From NCBI RefSeq assembly GCF_003051005.1, contig NZ_QAOW01000004.1:248001-312000 (forward strand): a DNA stretch of 64,000 nt, read 5' to 3'. Origin of the DNA: Rhodococcus sp. OK519. Its GTDB lineage: Bacteria; Actinomycetota; Actinomycetes; Mycobacteriales; Mycobacteriaceae. The notes beneath the pieces are model-generated. The model saw only the letters and a program-made list of their open reading frames with translations, had not been told where the DNA came from and did no database searches. Of the stretch, positions 8,979 through 17,644 are shown one piece after another. Position numbers and translations under genes: made by a program. Numbering within the stretch: the first letter of the stretch is position 1; each line of letters opens with the position of its first letter.

Positions 8979-9035
8979 CCTGGATCCAGACTCCACCCTC
9001 GGAACTCCGTCCCGATTCGCCGGGGAGGTGGCACG

Positions 9036-9413
9036 GTGCCGTACAGGTTGCTGGTGGACGCCACGGTGCTGGTCCACCTGGCGTTTCTCGCGTACGTCGT
9101 GGTCGGCGGTTTCCTGGCTTGGCGGTGGCGGCGGACGATCTGGCTCCACGTCGTCGCCGTCGCGTGGGGGTTCAGCACGGTGCTCGTCGGGATCGACTGC
9201 CCGCTCACGCACCTCGAGAACTGGGCCCGCGAAAGGGCCGGTGAGCGGCAACTGCCGTCCGAGGGCTTCATCGCGCACTACCTGACGGGTGTGATCTATC
9301 CGACGAACGCGGTCGAGGTGGTCCGAGCGCTCGTCGCCGTGTGCGTGGTGGTGTCGTGGATCGGGTTCGTCCTGCCCCGGCTTCGCAGTTCCCGACACCA
9401 CGCATCGGTGTGA
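9036..9413 (+). CDS. DUF2784 membrane protein
   Basis: 125 aa with four predicted membrane helices: about 5-25, 30-50, 85-98 and 100-118. The conserved family pattern is visible: CPLTHLENWARERAG with one Cys and one His between helices 2 and 3, and a GFIAHYLTGVIYP segment. GTG 9036 follows a GGGGAGGT ribosome site. The family is common in actinobacteria and proteobacteria and its function is unknown. Confidence 0.85.
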   Translation: MPYRLLVDATVLVHLAFLAYVVVGGFLAWRWRRTIWLHVVAVAWGFSTVLVGIDCPLTHLENWARERAGERQLPSEGFIAHYLTGVIYPTNAVEVVRALVAVCVVVSWIGFVLPRLRSSRHHASV

Positions 9414-9432
9414 CATTCCTCGCACAGATTCT

Positions 9433-9454
9433 TACCCGCTAGTAGGGTAGGGGA
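9433..9454 (+). promoter_or_regulatory. Inverted repeat with -10-like TAGGGT before the enoyl-reductase-like gene
   Basis: TACCC (9433-9437) and GGGTA (9445-9449) form an inverted repeat. The -10-like hexamer TAGGGT (9443-9448) ends 6 nt before ATG 9455, so the transcript may be leaderless. The AGGGGA between hexamer and ATG could alternatively act as a ribosome site. Confidence 0.4.
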
Positions 9455-10705
9455 ATGACCTCTGCACCGCGCACGCGCACGCTCGACGTCGTCGTCTACG
9501 GCGCCACCGGATTCGTCGGCCGCCTGGTGGCGGACTACCTGGCGCGCAATGCCCCCGTCGGCACCCGCATCGGTCTCGCGGGTCGTTCCATCGACCGACT
9601 CGAGCGAATCCGTTCCGGCCTGGGCCCGGCCGCCGCCGAGTGGCCCCTGCTCCGGGTGGACGCCACGGACGAGGCCTCGCTGCGCGAGCTCGCCGCCGCC
9701 ACGCATGTCGTCGCGACGACCGTGGGCCCCTACGCCAAGTACGGCCTCCCGCTCGTCGAGGCCTGCGCGGAGGCCGGCACCGACTACGTGGATCTCACCG
9801 GAGAGGTGCCGTTCGCGCGCGAGAGCATCGATCGCTTCCACGACGCGGCCGTCGCGAGCGGGGCCCGCATCGTGCACTCGTGCGGGTTCGACTCCATCCC
9901 GTCGGACCTCGGGGTGCACGTCCTGCACCGGCAGGTCCAGTCGGACGGTGCGGGCGATCTCACCGACACCACGCTGGTGGTGACGTCGCTGCGCGGCGGC
10001 GTCAGCGGCGGCACGATCGACTCGCTGCGCACCCAACTCGACGCCACCAAGCGCGACGCCGACCTGCGCCGGACCACGGTGTCGCCGTACTCGCTCAGCC
10101 CGGACCGCGCGGCCGAACCTGATCTCGGCCGCCAGCCGGACATGGCGCTCGTTCGCGGGTCGGAGATCGCCCCGGGGGTGGCGGGCTGGAAGGCGCCGTT
10201 CTTCATGGGGCCGTACAACACGCGCGTGGTGCGCCGTTCCAACGCCCTGTCGGGCTATGCGTACGGCAAGCACTTCCGGTACCGCGAGGTGATGAACGTC
10301 GGGTCGTCGTTCCTCTCTCCGGTCATCGCCGGTGGCGTCGCAGCCGGCATGGGCGCCCTCGTCGGAGGACTGCTGTTCCCGCCGACGCGCTGGGTACTCG
10401 ATCGAGTGCTGCCCAAGCCGGGACAGGGTCCCAACGAGAAGGCCCGTCGCAACGGCCATTTCACGATCGATCTGTACGGCGACACGACGTCGGGTGCCCG
10501 CTACACCGCCCGTGTCGCGGCGCAGGGCGATCCGGGTTACGCGGCCACGGCCGTCATGTTCGGCGAGTCCGCGCTCGCCCTCGCGCTGCAGCGCGACGAT
10601 CTGCCCGACCGGGCCGGCGTTCTCACCCCTGCCATCGCGATGGGCGACGTGCTGGCGGACCGCCTGCGCAGTGCGGGACTCGAAATCCGGGCAGGACGGG
10701 CCTGA
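9455..10705 (+). CDS. Trans-acting enoyl reductase / saccharopine-dehydrogenase-like protein
   Basis: 416 aa. The N-terminal Rossmann fold begins VVVYGATGFVGRLVADYL (residues about 10-27) and continues through VGPYAKYG and a DLTGE block at about 100-115, typical of the saccharopine dehydrogenase-like family. That family includes mycobacterial trans-acting enoyl reductases that work with polyketide synthases. No PKS lies nearby, so this one may act on other lipids. A hydrophobic helix near 290-310 could associate with the membrane. Confidence 0.85.
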   Translation: MTSAPRTRTLDVVVYGATGFVGRLVADYLARNAPVGTRIGLAGRSIDRLERIRSGLGPAAAEWPLLRVDATDEASLRELAAATHVVATTVGPYAKYGLPLVEACAEAGTDYVDLTGEVPFARESIDRFHDAAVASGARIVHSCGFDSIPSDLGVHVLHRQVQSDGAGDLTDTTLVVTSLRGGVSGGTIDSLRTQLDATKRDADLRRTTVSPYSLSPDRAAEPDLGRQPDMALVRGSEIAPGVAGWKAPFFMGPYNTRVVRRSNALSGYAYGKHFRYREVMNVGSSFLSPVIAGGVAAGMGALVGGLLFPPTRWVLDRVLPKPGQGPNEKARRNGHFTIDLYGDTTSGARYTARVAAQGDPGYAATAVMFGESALALALQRDDLPDRAGVLTPAIAMGDVLADRLRSAGLEIRAGRA

Positions 10706-10718
10706 CCGCCGACCGGGC

Positions 10719-11594
10719 TCAGGTTCCGCTCGGAGACTGCCCCGTTCCCGCTCTCCCCGCGAAGTCCTCGAGCGCCAACCGGTGGCGAGGTTGCCGCTCG
10801 ATGATCATCGTCCGGGTGACCTCCTGATCCGGACTGACGTGCAGGAGCTCGCCCGGACACAGCGATTCCCAGTCCGGGTCCTCGTCCATCTGTTCGGTTG
10901 CGATCACCACGGCGGGCAGCGTCGCGAGCGCACCGGACCGCGCCCGGACTGTGCCGGCGCTGCTGGAGTGTTCGAGATGACGCCGCCCGCTCGGGCCGCC
11001 CGGCCGGCGCCGGAGCACCATCAGATCGTCGGTGTCGGGATACCGGAACGCCCACAGTTCACGAGCGTCCGCCAGGACGAAGTTGAGCGAGAGCACCCTC
11101 AGGTTGTCGGCGATCCACCCGACCGCAGCGGCGATTCCGGCGGCGACATCGCCGTCATGCTCGTCGATGTGTCGGGTGATGAGCGCGAAGTAACGCTCGG
11201 AGTCGGTGTCCCCGCGCACCAGGTCGCGGTAGTCACCGAGTTCGGCCTCGAGCGCCGGGAGATCCTCGATCACACCGTTGTGTGCGAACAGCCGACCCTT
11301 CAGTTCGAACGGGTGGGTGTCGGCGAGGTTGTTTGCACCGGTGGTGGCGTAGCGAACGTGCGCGATGAACGTGCTGGACTCGCGTTCCTTCGCCTCCCAC
11401 GCGAACTTGCTGTCCTCGTACGCCGCGACGGGTTGCTTCTCGACGCGCGGCGATCCGTCGGCGGTGAACGTCCCCAACCCGGTGCCGTCCGGCATCCGTC
11501 TGCTCTGCTGCGCGAGGCTGTCCTGCGCATCGAGCAGCCAGAAGGTGGCGTGCACACGGTGTGGGGCTGCGGACATTCCGAACAATCGACACAT
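10719..11594 (-). CDS. Class II glutamine amidotransferase, YafJ-like
   Basis: 291 aa Ntn-hydrolase. The start is set at ATG 11594 because the protein must begin Met-Cys-Arg-Leu-Phe, Cys2 being the nucleophile freed by Met removal; a longer reading frame upstream would bury it. Further GATase-II features are the HVRYATTG and FAHNG loops and GDTDSE for glutamine binding. No synthase domain is fused, so it probably supplies ammonia to a partner or acts as a free amidase. It resembles YafJ more than EgtC, and no ergothioneine genes are nearby. Confidence 0.88.
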   Translation of the reverse strand: MCRLFGMSAAPHRVHATFWLLDAQDSLAQQSRRMPDGTGLGTFTADGSPRVEKQPVAAYEDSKFAWEAKERESSTFIAHVRYATTGANNLADTHPFELKGRLFAHNGVIEDLPALEAELGDYRDLVRGDTDSERYFALITRHIDEHDGDVAAGIAAAVGWIADNLRVLSLNFVLADARELWAFRYPDTDDLMVLRRRPGGPSGRRHLEHSSSAGTVRARSGALATLPAVVIATEQMDEDPDWESLCPGELLHVSPDQEVTRTMIIERQPRHRLALEDFAGRAGTGQSPSGT

Positions 11595-11675
11595 GGTCGT
11601 CGCCCTCCTCACGTCGAGGCCGGTGTCGAACCAGTATGACCGTGCACCCCACACCGATGTGTGGGTTCGTGGCTG

Positions 11676-12203
11676 TCAGAACTCCATGCCCGCGTCGGCG
11701 CCCATCTGCATCGTCGTGTTCGCCCCGTCGAGCGACTCGCGGATGATGTCGGCGTGCCCGGAATGGTGGGACGTCTCCCGCAGGACGTGCAGCAGCACCC
11801 GGCGAGCGCTCCACCACTCGCGTTCGGGCGCCCACGGCGCGGTGGGCAGCGGGATGCGGAGATCGAGATCGTCGAGCGAGGCGACCACCCGCGCCGTCTC
11901 CTCGGCTGCCGCACGATAGTCGTCCAGCAACCCGTCGATCGTCTCGCCGTCGGCCATGTAATAGGTCCCCATCGCCGTCTCCATGTCGAATTGGGCGGTC
12001 TCGTCACGCTCGAGGATCTTCCGGATCCAGTCCCGTTCGGTGTGAGTGACGTGCTTCACCAGACCGCCGAGAGTCAGATCGCTGACGGTGGACCGCGTCC
12101 GGGCCTGCTCGTCGTCGATCCCCCGGACGGTGATCAGGAAGTTGTGACGCTGGTCGTCGAGCAGCGCGAGGATGTCGGCGCGCTCGCTGCTGATGTCGCT
12201 CAT
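11676..12203 (-). CDS. DinB family protein (DUF664)
   Basis: 175 aa four-helix-bundle protein. The metal-binding histidines of the DinB/MST-like family can be seen in LVKHVTHTERDWI (about 48-60) and LLHVLRETSHHSGHADIIRE (about 137-156). Related enzymes use mycothiol or bacillithiol as cofactor, and mycothiol is made by this group of organisms, so a thiol-dependent transferase role is plausible but not shown. It is divergent from the CoA-transferase gene. Confidence 0.87.
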   Translation of the reverse strand: MSDISSERADILALLDDQRHNFLITVRGIDDEQARTRSTVSDLTLGGLVKHVTHTERDWIRKILERDETAQFDMETAMGTYYMADGETIDGLLDDYRAAAEETARVVASLDDLDLRIPLPTAPWAPEREWWSARRVLLHVLRETSHHSGHADIIRESLDGANTTMQMGADAGMEF

Positions 12204-12337
12204 GGTGGTTCACCCTTCGATCGGATCGGTCGAACTCGATGTGAGAGACGCTACGAACAATTGCGGTCAGTTCCGGTCCTCTATTGCAATGCCCGAGAAA
12301 ATTCCGCGTCGCGTGCGACGGCGGAGGCGGCCGGATC

Positions 12338-12350
12338 TAGCCTTGCCGTC
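12338..12350 (+). promoter_or_regulatory. -10-like TAGCCT, leaderless start for the CoA transferase
   Basis: TAGCCT (12338-12343) ends 7 nt before GTG 12351 with no ribosome site between, the arrangement of leaderless actinobacterial promoters. Confidence 0.45.
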
Positions 12351-13613
12351 GTGACCGCCCCTACACATGCCTTCCTGACAGCACGGCTGCCCGCGTACGA
12401 CCTGGCCGTCACCGCGGTGTCCGCGTTCACGTCGGCCGCGAACGCGCTGCGGGTGCAGGCAGGCCTTCCTCCGCACAGCTCGACCGTGCAGCCGGAGCGG
12501 ATCGCCGCGTCCTTCTCGGGCGACAGGGTGTTCCGCCGTGACGGTGAACCCGTGACGGCGTTCGCCGAGTTGTCCGGATTCTTCGAGACGGCCGACGGCT
12601 GGATTCGCACCCACGCCAACTATCCGCATCACCGCGTACGCCTGTTGAGCGCTCTCGGACTGACCGACGAGTGCGACCGCGATCGATTCGCGCGCCACGT
12701 CGCGACCCTGTCTGCCGCGCACGTCGAGGACCTGGCAGCCGCGAACGGTGCCATCGCAGTTCGGGTGCGGACCGAGCGGGAGTGGGCATCGTCGGAGCCC
12801 GGCACAGCGGCGGCATCCGGCGATCTCGTCACCACCGATGCCCGTCCCGACCGGGGCGACCCCGGCGTGTCCGGGACGGCTACGGCCCCGTTGGCCGGTG
12901 TACGGGTCCTCGACCTGACCCGCGTCATCGCCGGCCCCGTCGCTTCGCGGGCGCTCGCGCTTCTGGGCGCCGAGGTGCTTCGGATCGATCCGCCGCAGTT
13001 GCCCGAGATCGGGTGGCAGCATCTCGAGAACGGTCAAGGAAAACGGTCGGCGCTGCTCGATTTGCGCGACGGCCGCGAACTCGAGCGGTTCCGGGACCTG
13101 CTCGCTCGCGCGGACGTCCTCCTGACCGGTTACCGGCCGGGCGCCCTCGAGGCACTGACCGGCGACCCTGCCGAGACCCGGCCCGGCCTGATCCACGGTC
13201 GAGTGTGCGCGTGGGGTCGCCGCGGCCCGTGGGCGAGCTCTCGGGGCTTCGACAGCATCGTGCAGGCCGCGTCGGGCGTCGCGCTGATCGAGGGCGACGG
13301 CTGCCCGGGCGCACTGCCCGCCCAGGTGCTCGACCACGCTTCCGGTTACCTGCTGGCTTCCGGGGTGATCGACGCCCTCGCCCTCCGCCGCGACGACGGT
13401 GCCGGACGCGACGTCGACGTCTCCCTCGCCCGCACCGCGGCCTGGCTGCTCGCCGCACCGGGCCGGAATGCGGCTCCGCCGCCCGCACGGCTGCCAGGTC
13501 CCGACACCGTCGTCACGCACGGCGCGATCACCACGGCACGGCCACCCATAGCCGAGTTCGCCGACTACCCGTTCCCGGCGAGAACGTGGGGCACGGACGC
13601 GCCGTCGTGGTGA
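12351..13613 (+). CDS. CoA transferase, family III (CaiB/BaiF)
   Basis: 420 aa. The conserved family III block appears in the middle (LAGVRVLDLTRVIAGPVASR, then LGAEVLRIDPP and GKRSALLDL). About 180 N-terminal residues precede it and look like a partial or degenerate second copy of the fold. In GRVCAWGRRGPW and the FDSIVQAASG stretch, the catalytic Asp seems to be represented in the usual region, but I cannot confirm it. GTG 12351 is chosen over a much longer in-frame extension because of the leaderless -10. The last 49 bp overlap the convergent lysoplasmalogenase gene. Substrate unknown. Confidence 0.82.
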   Translation: MTAPTHAFLTARLPAYDLAVTAVSAFTSAANALRVQAGLPPHSSTVQPERIAASFSGDRVFRRDGEPVTAFAELSGFFETADGWIRTHANYPHHRVRLLSALGLTDECDRDRFARHVATLSAAHVEDLAAANGAIAVRVRTEREWASSEPGTAAASGDLVTTDARPDRGDPGVSGTATAPLAGVRVLDLTRVIAGPVASRALALLGAEVLRIDPPQLPEIGWQHLENGQGKRSALLDLRDGRELERFRDLLARADVLLTGYRPGALEALTGDPAETRPGLIHGRVCAWGRRGPWASSRGFDSIVQAASGVALIEGDGCPGALPAQVLDHASGYLLASGVIDALALRRDDGAGRDVDVSLARTAAWLLAAPGRNAAPPPARLPGPDTVVTHGAITTARPPIAEFADYPFPARTWGTDAPSW

Positions 13614-14275
13614 TCGCGGGTCTTCGCGAGCACCCCCACCACGATCAGCACCTGCGCGGCGATGTAGGTGGCCATGATCCAGAACCCCTCGACCGGTGGC
13701 CCGAACCAGTCCGCGAAGGCACCGAGGGCGATCATGCCGTCCGACACCAGGAACAGTCCGCCGCCGATCGCCGCGGTGCGGCCGAGCCCGGCGGAGAGCA
13801 CCGCCATGACGCCGAGCGCGGTGCCGTAGACCAACGCGGGAACCAACAGGGCCCCGGCGCCCGGAGCGCACGCGGCGACGAGCAGCACCACCACGACCGC
13901 GTACCCCGCGACCAGTGCGCGGTGCCGGCGCATCACGCCGTCCCGGTTGTAGGGCACGAAGGCAACGATGTACGTGATCTGCGCCAGCAGGAAGAAGCCC
14001 ACCATCAGCAGGAACGAGGTGTCCCCGTCGGACAGGTCGGGGGCGGTGTCCCCCAGCCATGAGAAGCCCAGCGCGATCAGGACCAGCACGACGAGGCGAC
14101 CGCGAGGAGCCGACGTCGCCAGCCACACGGTCCCTGCCAGCGCCGGCATGAGGAACCACTGGGACACGTTGGCGACCGTCTCCGCGTCGACGAGTCGGGC
14201 CACCAGATGCGCGGCCGCGATGAGTGCGAAAACCGTCCAAGCAGCCCTGATCGGAAGGGTCCGCTGCGAATTCAT
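13565..14275 (-). CDS. Lysoplasmalogenase-like membrane protein (YhhN/TMEM86)
   Basis: 236 aa with seven to eight membrane helices spread over the whole length. The family's acidic motifs are present: a loop with LGDTAPD (about 80) and a C-terminal FLVSDGMIALGAF (about 180). YhhN/TMEM86 proteins hydrolyse vinyl-ether lysolipids in animals; the bacterial role is unclear. The start ATG 14275 skips a non-homologous upstream extension. The gene converges on and overlaps the CoA-transferase 3' end by 49 bp. Confidence 0.83.
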   Translation of the reverse strand: MNSQRTLPIRAAWTVFALIAAAHLVARLVDAETVANVSQWFLMPALAGTVWLATSAPRGRLVVLVLIALGFSWLGDTAPDLSDGDTSFLLMVGFFLLAQITYIVAFVPYNRDGVMRRHRALVAGYAVVVVLLVAACAPGAGALLVPALVYGTALGVMAVLSAGLGRTAAIGGGLFLVSDGMIALGAFADWFGPPVEGFWIMATYIAAQVLIVVGVLAKTRDHHDGASVPHVLAGNG

Positions 14276-14342
14276 CGTCACATGGTAGGGCGCAGACGCC
14301 CGGCATCCGTACGGGCCGGCCGATTCGGTCATGATGAAGGGC

Positions 14343-15395
14343 ATGGCTGAACGTACCGACCGGATTCCGCTCATCGTCGACGTCGACACCGGCATCGACG
14401 ATTCGGTCGCCCTGCTCTATCTGCTCGCCCGGGATGACGCCGACGTCGTCGCGGTCCTCTCGACGGCCGGAAACGTGCCGACCGCGCAGGTCGCCGCCAA
14501 CAACCTCGCGTGGCTGGAACTGTGTGGCCGCACCGACGTCGAGGTGGCCGTCGGCGCCGACGGCCCGCTGAGCACTCCGCTGCGCACCACCGAGGACACC
14601 CACGGGCCGCAGGGCGTTGGCTACGCGGTGCTGCCCGAGCCCCGACTACGCCCGTCCGAGCGTTCCGCTGCCGAGGCGTGGGTGGCATTGACTCGGGAGC
14701 GCCCCGGCGAGCTCGTCGGCCTCGTGACGGGTCCGCTGACGAATCTGGCGCTCGCGATCCGGCTGGACCCCGAACTCCCCCACCGACTCCGCGGGTTGGT
14801 GGTCATGGGCGGCGCCTTCGATTACCCGGGCAACACGACGCCCGTCGCGGAGTGGAACATCTCGGTCGATCCCGAAGCTGCTGCCGAGGTGTTCGCCGCG
14901 TTTTCCGACGTGCCGCACGAACGTTCACCGATCGTCTGTGGGCTGAACCTCACCGAACGCATCATCCTGACGCCCGAGCACGTCCGCCGGTTCGCGGAAC
15001 TCGCCGGCAGCACACCTACCGAGAGCATCAGCGCCGACGACCGGCCCGGCACTAGGTCCACGGCGTCCAATCGCGTGGTACGCCACGTGTCCGATGCCGT
15101 CCGTTTCTACTTCGAATTCCATCGTGACCACGCGCAGGGATTCATCGCGCACCTGCACGACCCGTTCGCCGCGGCCGTCGCCCTCGACTCCACGATTGCC
15201 CGCTATCGCAGCGCCACCGTCGATGTCGAGACCGACGGGCGTATCACCCGCGGTCAGACCGTCGCCGACTGGCACGGATTGTGGGGAAGATCATCCAATG
15301 CCCAGATCGCGTGGGAAACCGACGAGAAAGCGTTTCTCGACGACCTGATCACCAGGCTGGCGGGTCTGGCCCGCCGGATCGAGCGGCAGTCGTAG
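14343..15395 (+). CDS. Nucleoside hydrolase (inosine/uridine-preferring type)
   Basis: 350 aa. The calcium-binding DVDTGIDD signature is at about residues 13-20, close to the N-terminus as in all members. GPLTNLALAI and the VMGGAF stretch (about 130-158) follow, and a late Asp sits in HDPFAA. The enzyme splits ribonucleosides to base and ribose for salvage. ATG 14343 (MAERTD) is preferred to the ATG at 14331 by family alignment. It stands before the ScbR-like regulator; whether the two are linked is unknown. Confidence 0.9.
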   Translation: MAERTDRIPLIVDVDTGIDDSVALLYLLARDDADVVAVLSTAGNVPTAQVAANNLAWLELCGRTDVEVAVGADGPLSTPLRTTEDTHGPQGVGYAVLPEPRLRPSERSAAEAWVALTRERPGELVGLVTGPLTNLALAIRLDPELPHRLRGLVVMGGAFDYPGNTTPVAEWNISVDPEAAAEVFAAFSDVPHERSPIVCGLNLTERIILTPEHVRRFAELAGSTPTESISADDRPGTRSTASNRVVRHVSDAVRFYFEFHRDHAQGFIAHLHDPFAAAVALDSTIARYRSATVDVETDGRITRGQTVADWHGLWGRSSNAQIAWETDEKAFLDDLITRLAGLARRIERQS

Positions 15396-15415
15396 CGAAC
15401 CGACCGGTAGCTCGA
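15396..15415. promoter_or_regulatory. ARE-like half palindrome upstream of the ScbR-like gene
   Basis: The 20-bp stretch is centred on ACCGACC|GGT. The left half matches 8 of 10 bases of the butyrolactone-receptor half-site as I recall it from ArpA/ScbR work; the right half matches about 5. It starts right after the nucleoside hydrolase stop and about 100 bp before the regulator. Confidence 0.35.
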
Positions 15416-15510
15416 CACTGGTACCGTTTCGTCGATCTGGATGAGTGTCCAGTCGGGTCGCCGACTGTCACCAACCAGGTCGTTCAGTCGGGGAAAAAAA
15501 GGCGGTACAC

Positions 15511-16188
15511 GTGGTACGACAGGCACGAGCCGTGGCAACGCGGCAACAGATCATCACCGGTGCGGCTCGGATGTTCGAGCAATCCGGATTCGAGGGCGCC
15601 AGTCTCGGCGACATAGTCGACGGCGCAGGAACCACCAAGGGCGCGCTCTACTTCCACTTCCGGTCGAAGGACGAACTGGCGCGCGTCGTCATCGAGGAGC
15701 AACACCGCACTTCGATCACTTCGCTCCACTCGATTTCGGAGACCGGCGCAAGCGCGCTTCGACAACTCGTGATGCTCTGTCACGAGATGGCACGCCAAAT
15801 CGTCGACGATCCCGTCGTGCGCGCCGGAATGCGGCTCACGCTCGAGTTCAGTGGCTCGAGTGAACCGGCCCAGCCCTACGTCGACTGGATCCAAAGCGCG
15901 CGAGAGATAGTCGAACTCGGCGTCTCGCAGGGCGAGATCGTGCGCACCGTCGATCCCTCGACCCTGGCGCGGTTCGTGATCGGATCGTTCACCGGCGTCC
16001 AACTCGTGTCGCAGGTCCTCACGCTGCGGTCCGACATCGAGCAACGGGTCGACGACATGTGGGCGTACCTCCTACCGGGGATCGCCACCACCGCCGATCC
16101 CGAAGAACTGTCCGCGATTCGTGCGGCGCGGTGGAGTGCACCCGCCGATGACGACGTGCCGGAACAGGATTCGACCCCCGGTATCTGA
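15511..16188 (+). CDS. TetR regulator, gamma-butyrolactone receptor (ScbR/ArpA) type
   Basis: 225 aa. The N-terminal HTH reads ARAVATRQQIITGAARMF, then SLGDIVDGAGTTKGALYFHF, the strongly conserved butyrolactone-receptor sequence. The C-terminal ligand domain keeps family features such as the GMRLTLE stretch and a Trp near the pocket. GTG 15511 is chosen because alignment starts there. Such proteins are repressors released by autoregulator molecules. No AfsA/ScbA synthase gene is in the window, so the ligand may be made elsewhere or come from other cells. Confidence 0.88.
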   Translation: MVRQARAVATRQQIITGAARMFEQSGFEGASLGDIVDGAGTTKGALYFHFRSKDELARVVIEEQHRTSITSLHSISETGASALRQLVMLCHEMARQIVDDPVVRAGMRLTLEFSGSSEPAQPYVDWIQSAREIVELGVSQGEIVRTVDPSTLARFVIGSFTGVQLVSQVLTLRSDIEQRVDDMWAYLLPGIATTADPEELSAIRAARWSAPADDDVPEQDSTPGI

Positions 16189-16200
16189 ATCCATTCAGGC

Positions 16201-16238
16201 CGCCCCCGCATCCCGAGTGGTCCGGGGATGCGGGGGCG
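16201..16238 (+). terminator. Hairpin terminator after the ScbR-like gene
   Basis: Perfect 14-bp stem (16201-16214 with 16225-16238) and a 10-nt loop, 12 nt after the stop. There is no T-tract. The remaining 195 bp to the ribH stop show nothing I can assign. Confidence 0.8.
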
Positions 16239-16433
16239 TCTGGATCGGCAGAGTACTGCCGGATATTGCATCCGGTTACGTTCGGCAGCCCGCATGCTGG
16301 ATCGCCGGAATCGATCGATGCCTGCTGACCTGCGGTCAGCGTGGCTGCAACCGCGACCACCCTCATGAACGGGTGACTTCGGAGGACGTTGTGCGCCGAG
16401 TCCGACTCCTGGACGAGGCGCTCGGCGAGCGGG

Positions 16434-16871
16434 CTAGTTGATGGTCGCAAGCGAGGCCAGCGCGGTGGAACAGGCGTCCGCGACCTCGGCCCCCTTCTTG
16501 TCGAAGTGCGCGGTGAAGAAGTTCGCGTGGTCGGCGTGCTCGTGGAAGTGGTGCGGGGTGAGCACCGCGGAGAACACCGGCACGTCGGTGTCGAGTTGGA
16601 CCCGCATCAGTCCGTCGATCACCGCGGCGGCGACGAACTCGTGCCGGTAGATCCCGCCGTCGACGACGAGGCCGGCAGTGACGACGGCGTCGAACCGGCC
16701 GGTGCGGGCCAGCCGCTGCACGTGGAGCGGGATCTCGAAGGCACCGGGCGTCTCGAAGAACTCGATGGCGGCGGGGTCGTGCCCCAGCTCGCGCCAGCGG
16801 GTGACGAACGCGTCCCGCGCGTGGTCGACGATGGACCGGTGCCAGGTGGCCTGGACGAAGGCGATGGTCAT
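16434..16871 (-). CDS. ribH: 6,7-dimethyl-8-ribityllumazine synthase, RibH2 type
   Basis: 145 aa. It condenses the pyrimidine and butanone-phosphate precursors of riboflavin. The sequence follows Brucella RibH2 rather than the classical actinobacterial RibH: IAFVQATWHRSIVDHARDAF at the start, PGAFEIPLH, DGGIYRHEFVAAAVIDG and LTPHHFHEH, with the catalytic His in the last. RibH2 enzymes are decameric and can also bind riboflavin. No other rib gene and no FMN riboswitch is adjacent. ATG 16871 has a TAGCAT hexamer 6 nt upstream, so the transcript is probably leaderless. Confidence 0.88.
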   Translation of the reverse strand: MTIAFVQATWHRSIVDHARDAFVTRWRELGHDPAAIEFFETPGAFEIPLHVQRLARTGRFDAVVTAGLVVDGGIYRHEFVAAAVIDGLMRVQLDTDVPVFSAVLTPHHFHEHADHANFFTAHFDKKGAEVADACSTALASLATIN

Positions 16872-17077
16872 GGACAAATGCTAGTGCCGACGATGACGAG
16901 CGCGGGCGGCACACTCTGTCTGGTTCGGTAATTCAACAATTTCCGTCGCCCGCAGAAGCTGTACGCCCCCGCCTGCGGCTGCACGAGCAGATCCTCGACA
17001 AGTGGCACATCTCGAACACCGACGTCACTCGGGAGTGCCGGGTGCGAGACACGCGGATCGGTGCCAGACTGCCGGGC

Positions 17078-17515
17078 ATGGACCAAAGCATCCACTTCGT
17101 GACGCTTGCGACGCCGGATCTCGATGCGGCACGGGCGTTCTACTGCGGCGGGCTCGGCTGGGAACCCCTACTCGACGTGCCCGACGAGATCATCTTCTTC
17201 CAGACAGCTCCGGGGACGGTACTGGGCCTGTTCGACGCCGAGAAGTTCCGGGCGGACATCGGCCGCCCGGGCATGCACGTGGCGACGTCGGGAATCACGT
17301 TCTCCCACAACGTCGACAGCGCCGAAGCGGTCGATGCGCTGGTGGCCGCCGCGGTTCGCGCCGGCGCCGCCCTGGTCAAGCATCCGCAACGCGCCGCATT
17401 CGGCGGCTATCACGGCCACTTCGCCGATCCCAACGGCGTGATCTGGGAAATCTGCCACAACCCCGGATGGAGCGTCGATGCGTCCGGCCGGGTACGCCTC
17501 ACGACCGACATCTGA
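17078..17515 (+). CDS. VOC (glyoxalase/dioxygenase superfamily) protein
   Basis: 145 aa with two beta-alpha-beta-beta-beta modules. Module 1 begins SIHFVTLATPDLDAARAFY, with a likely metal-ligand His. Module 2 contains FGGYHGHFADPNGVIWEICHNP, with a His and the terminal Glu ligand. ATG 17078 starts the domain exactly; an upstream in-frame start adds 12 unconserved residues. The substrate is unknown. The 206 bp upstream hold no gene that I can support. Confidence 0.83.
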   Translation: MDQSIHFVTLATPDLDAARAFYCGGLGWEPLLDVPDEIIFFQTAPGTVLGLFDAEKFRADIGRPGMHVATSGITFSHNVDSAEAVDALVAAAVRAGAALVKHPQRAAFGGYHGHFADPNGVIWEICHNPGWSVDASGRVRLTTDI

Positions 17516-17644
17516 CCGCGTCACCGTGGGCTTCACCCGCGGCGGGCACATTTCACATCCGGTTTCACGCACCTGCCGGCCTCGGCTTGGCGCCGCCCCG
17601 GTCGGTGTCCCGCTCCTCATCTGATGAAAGGAACATCTCCACCT

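Noticed and set aside
11661-12350. Upstream extension of the CoA-transferase frame
   Set aside because: It runs antisense through the DinB gene, does not resemble the family, and a leaderless -10 sits right before GTG 12351.
16872-17077. Possible FMN riboswitch or small gene between ribH and the VOC gene
   Set aside because: No FMN (RFN) core is visible, ribH has a -10 only 6 nt from its start, and the short frames here have no recognisable homology.
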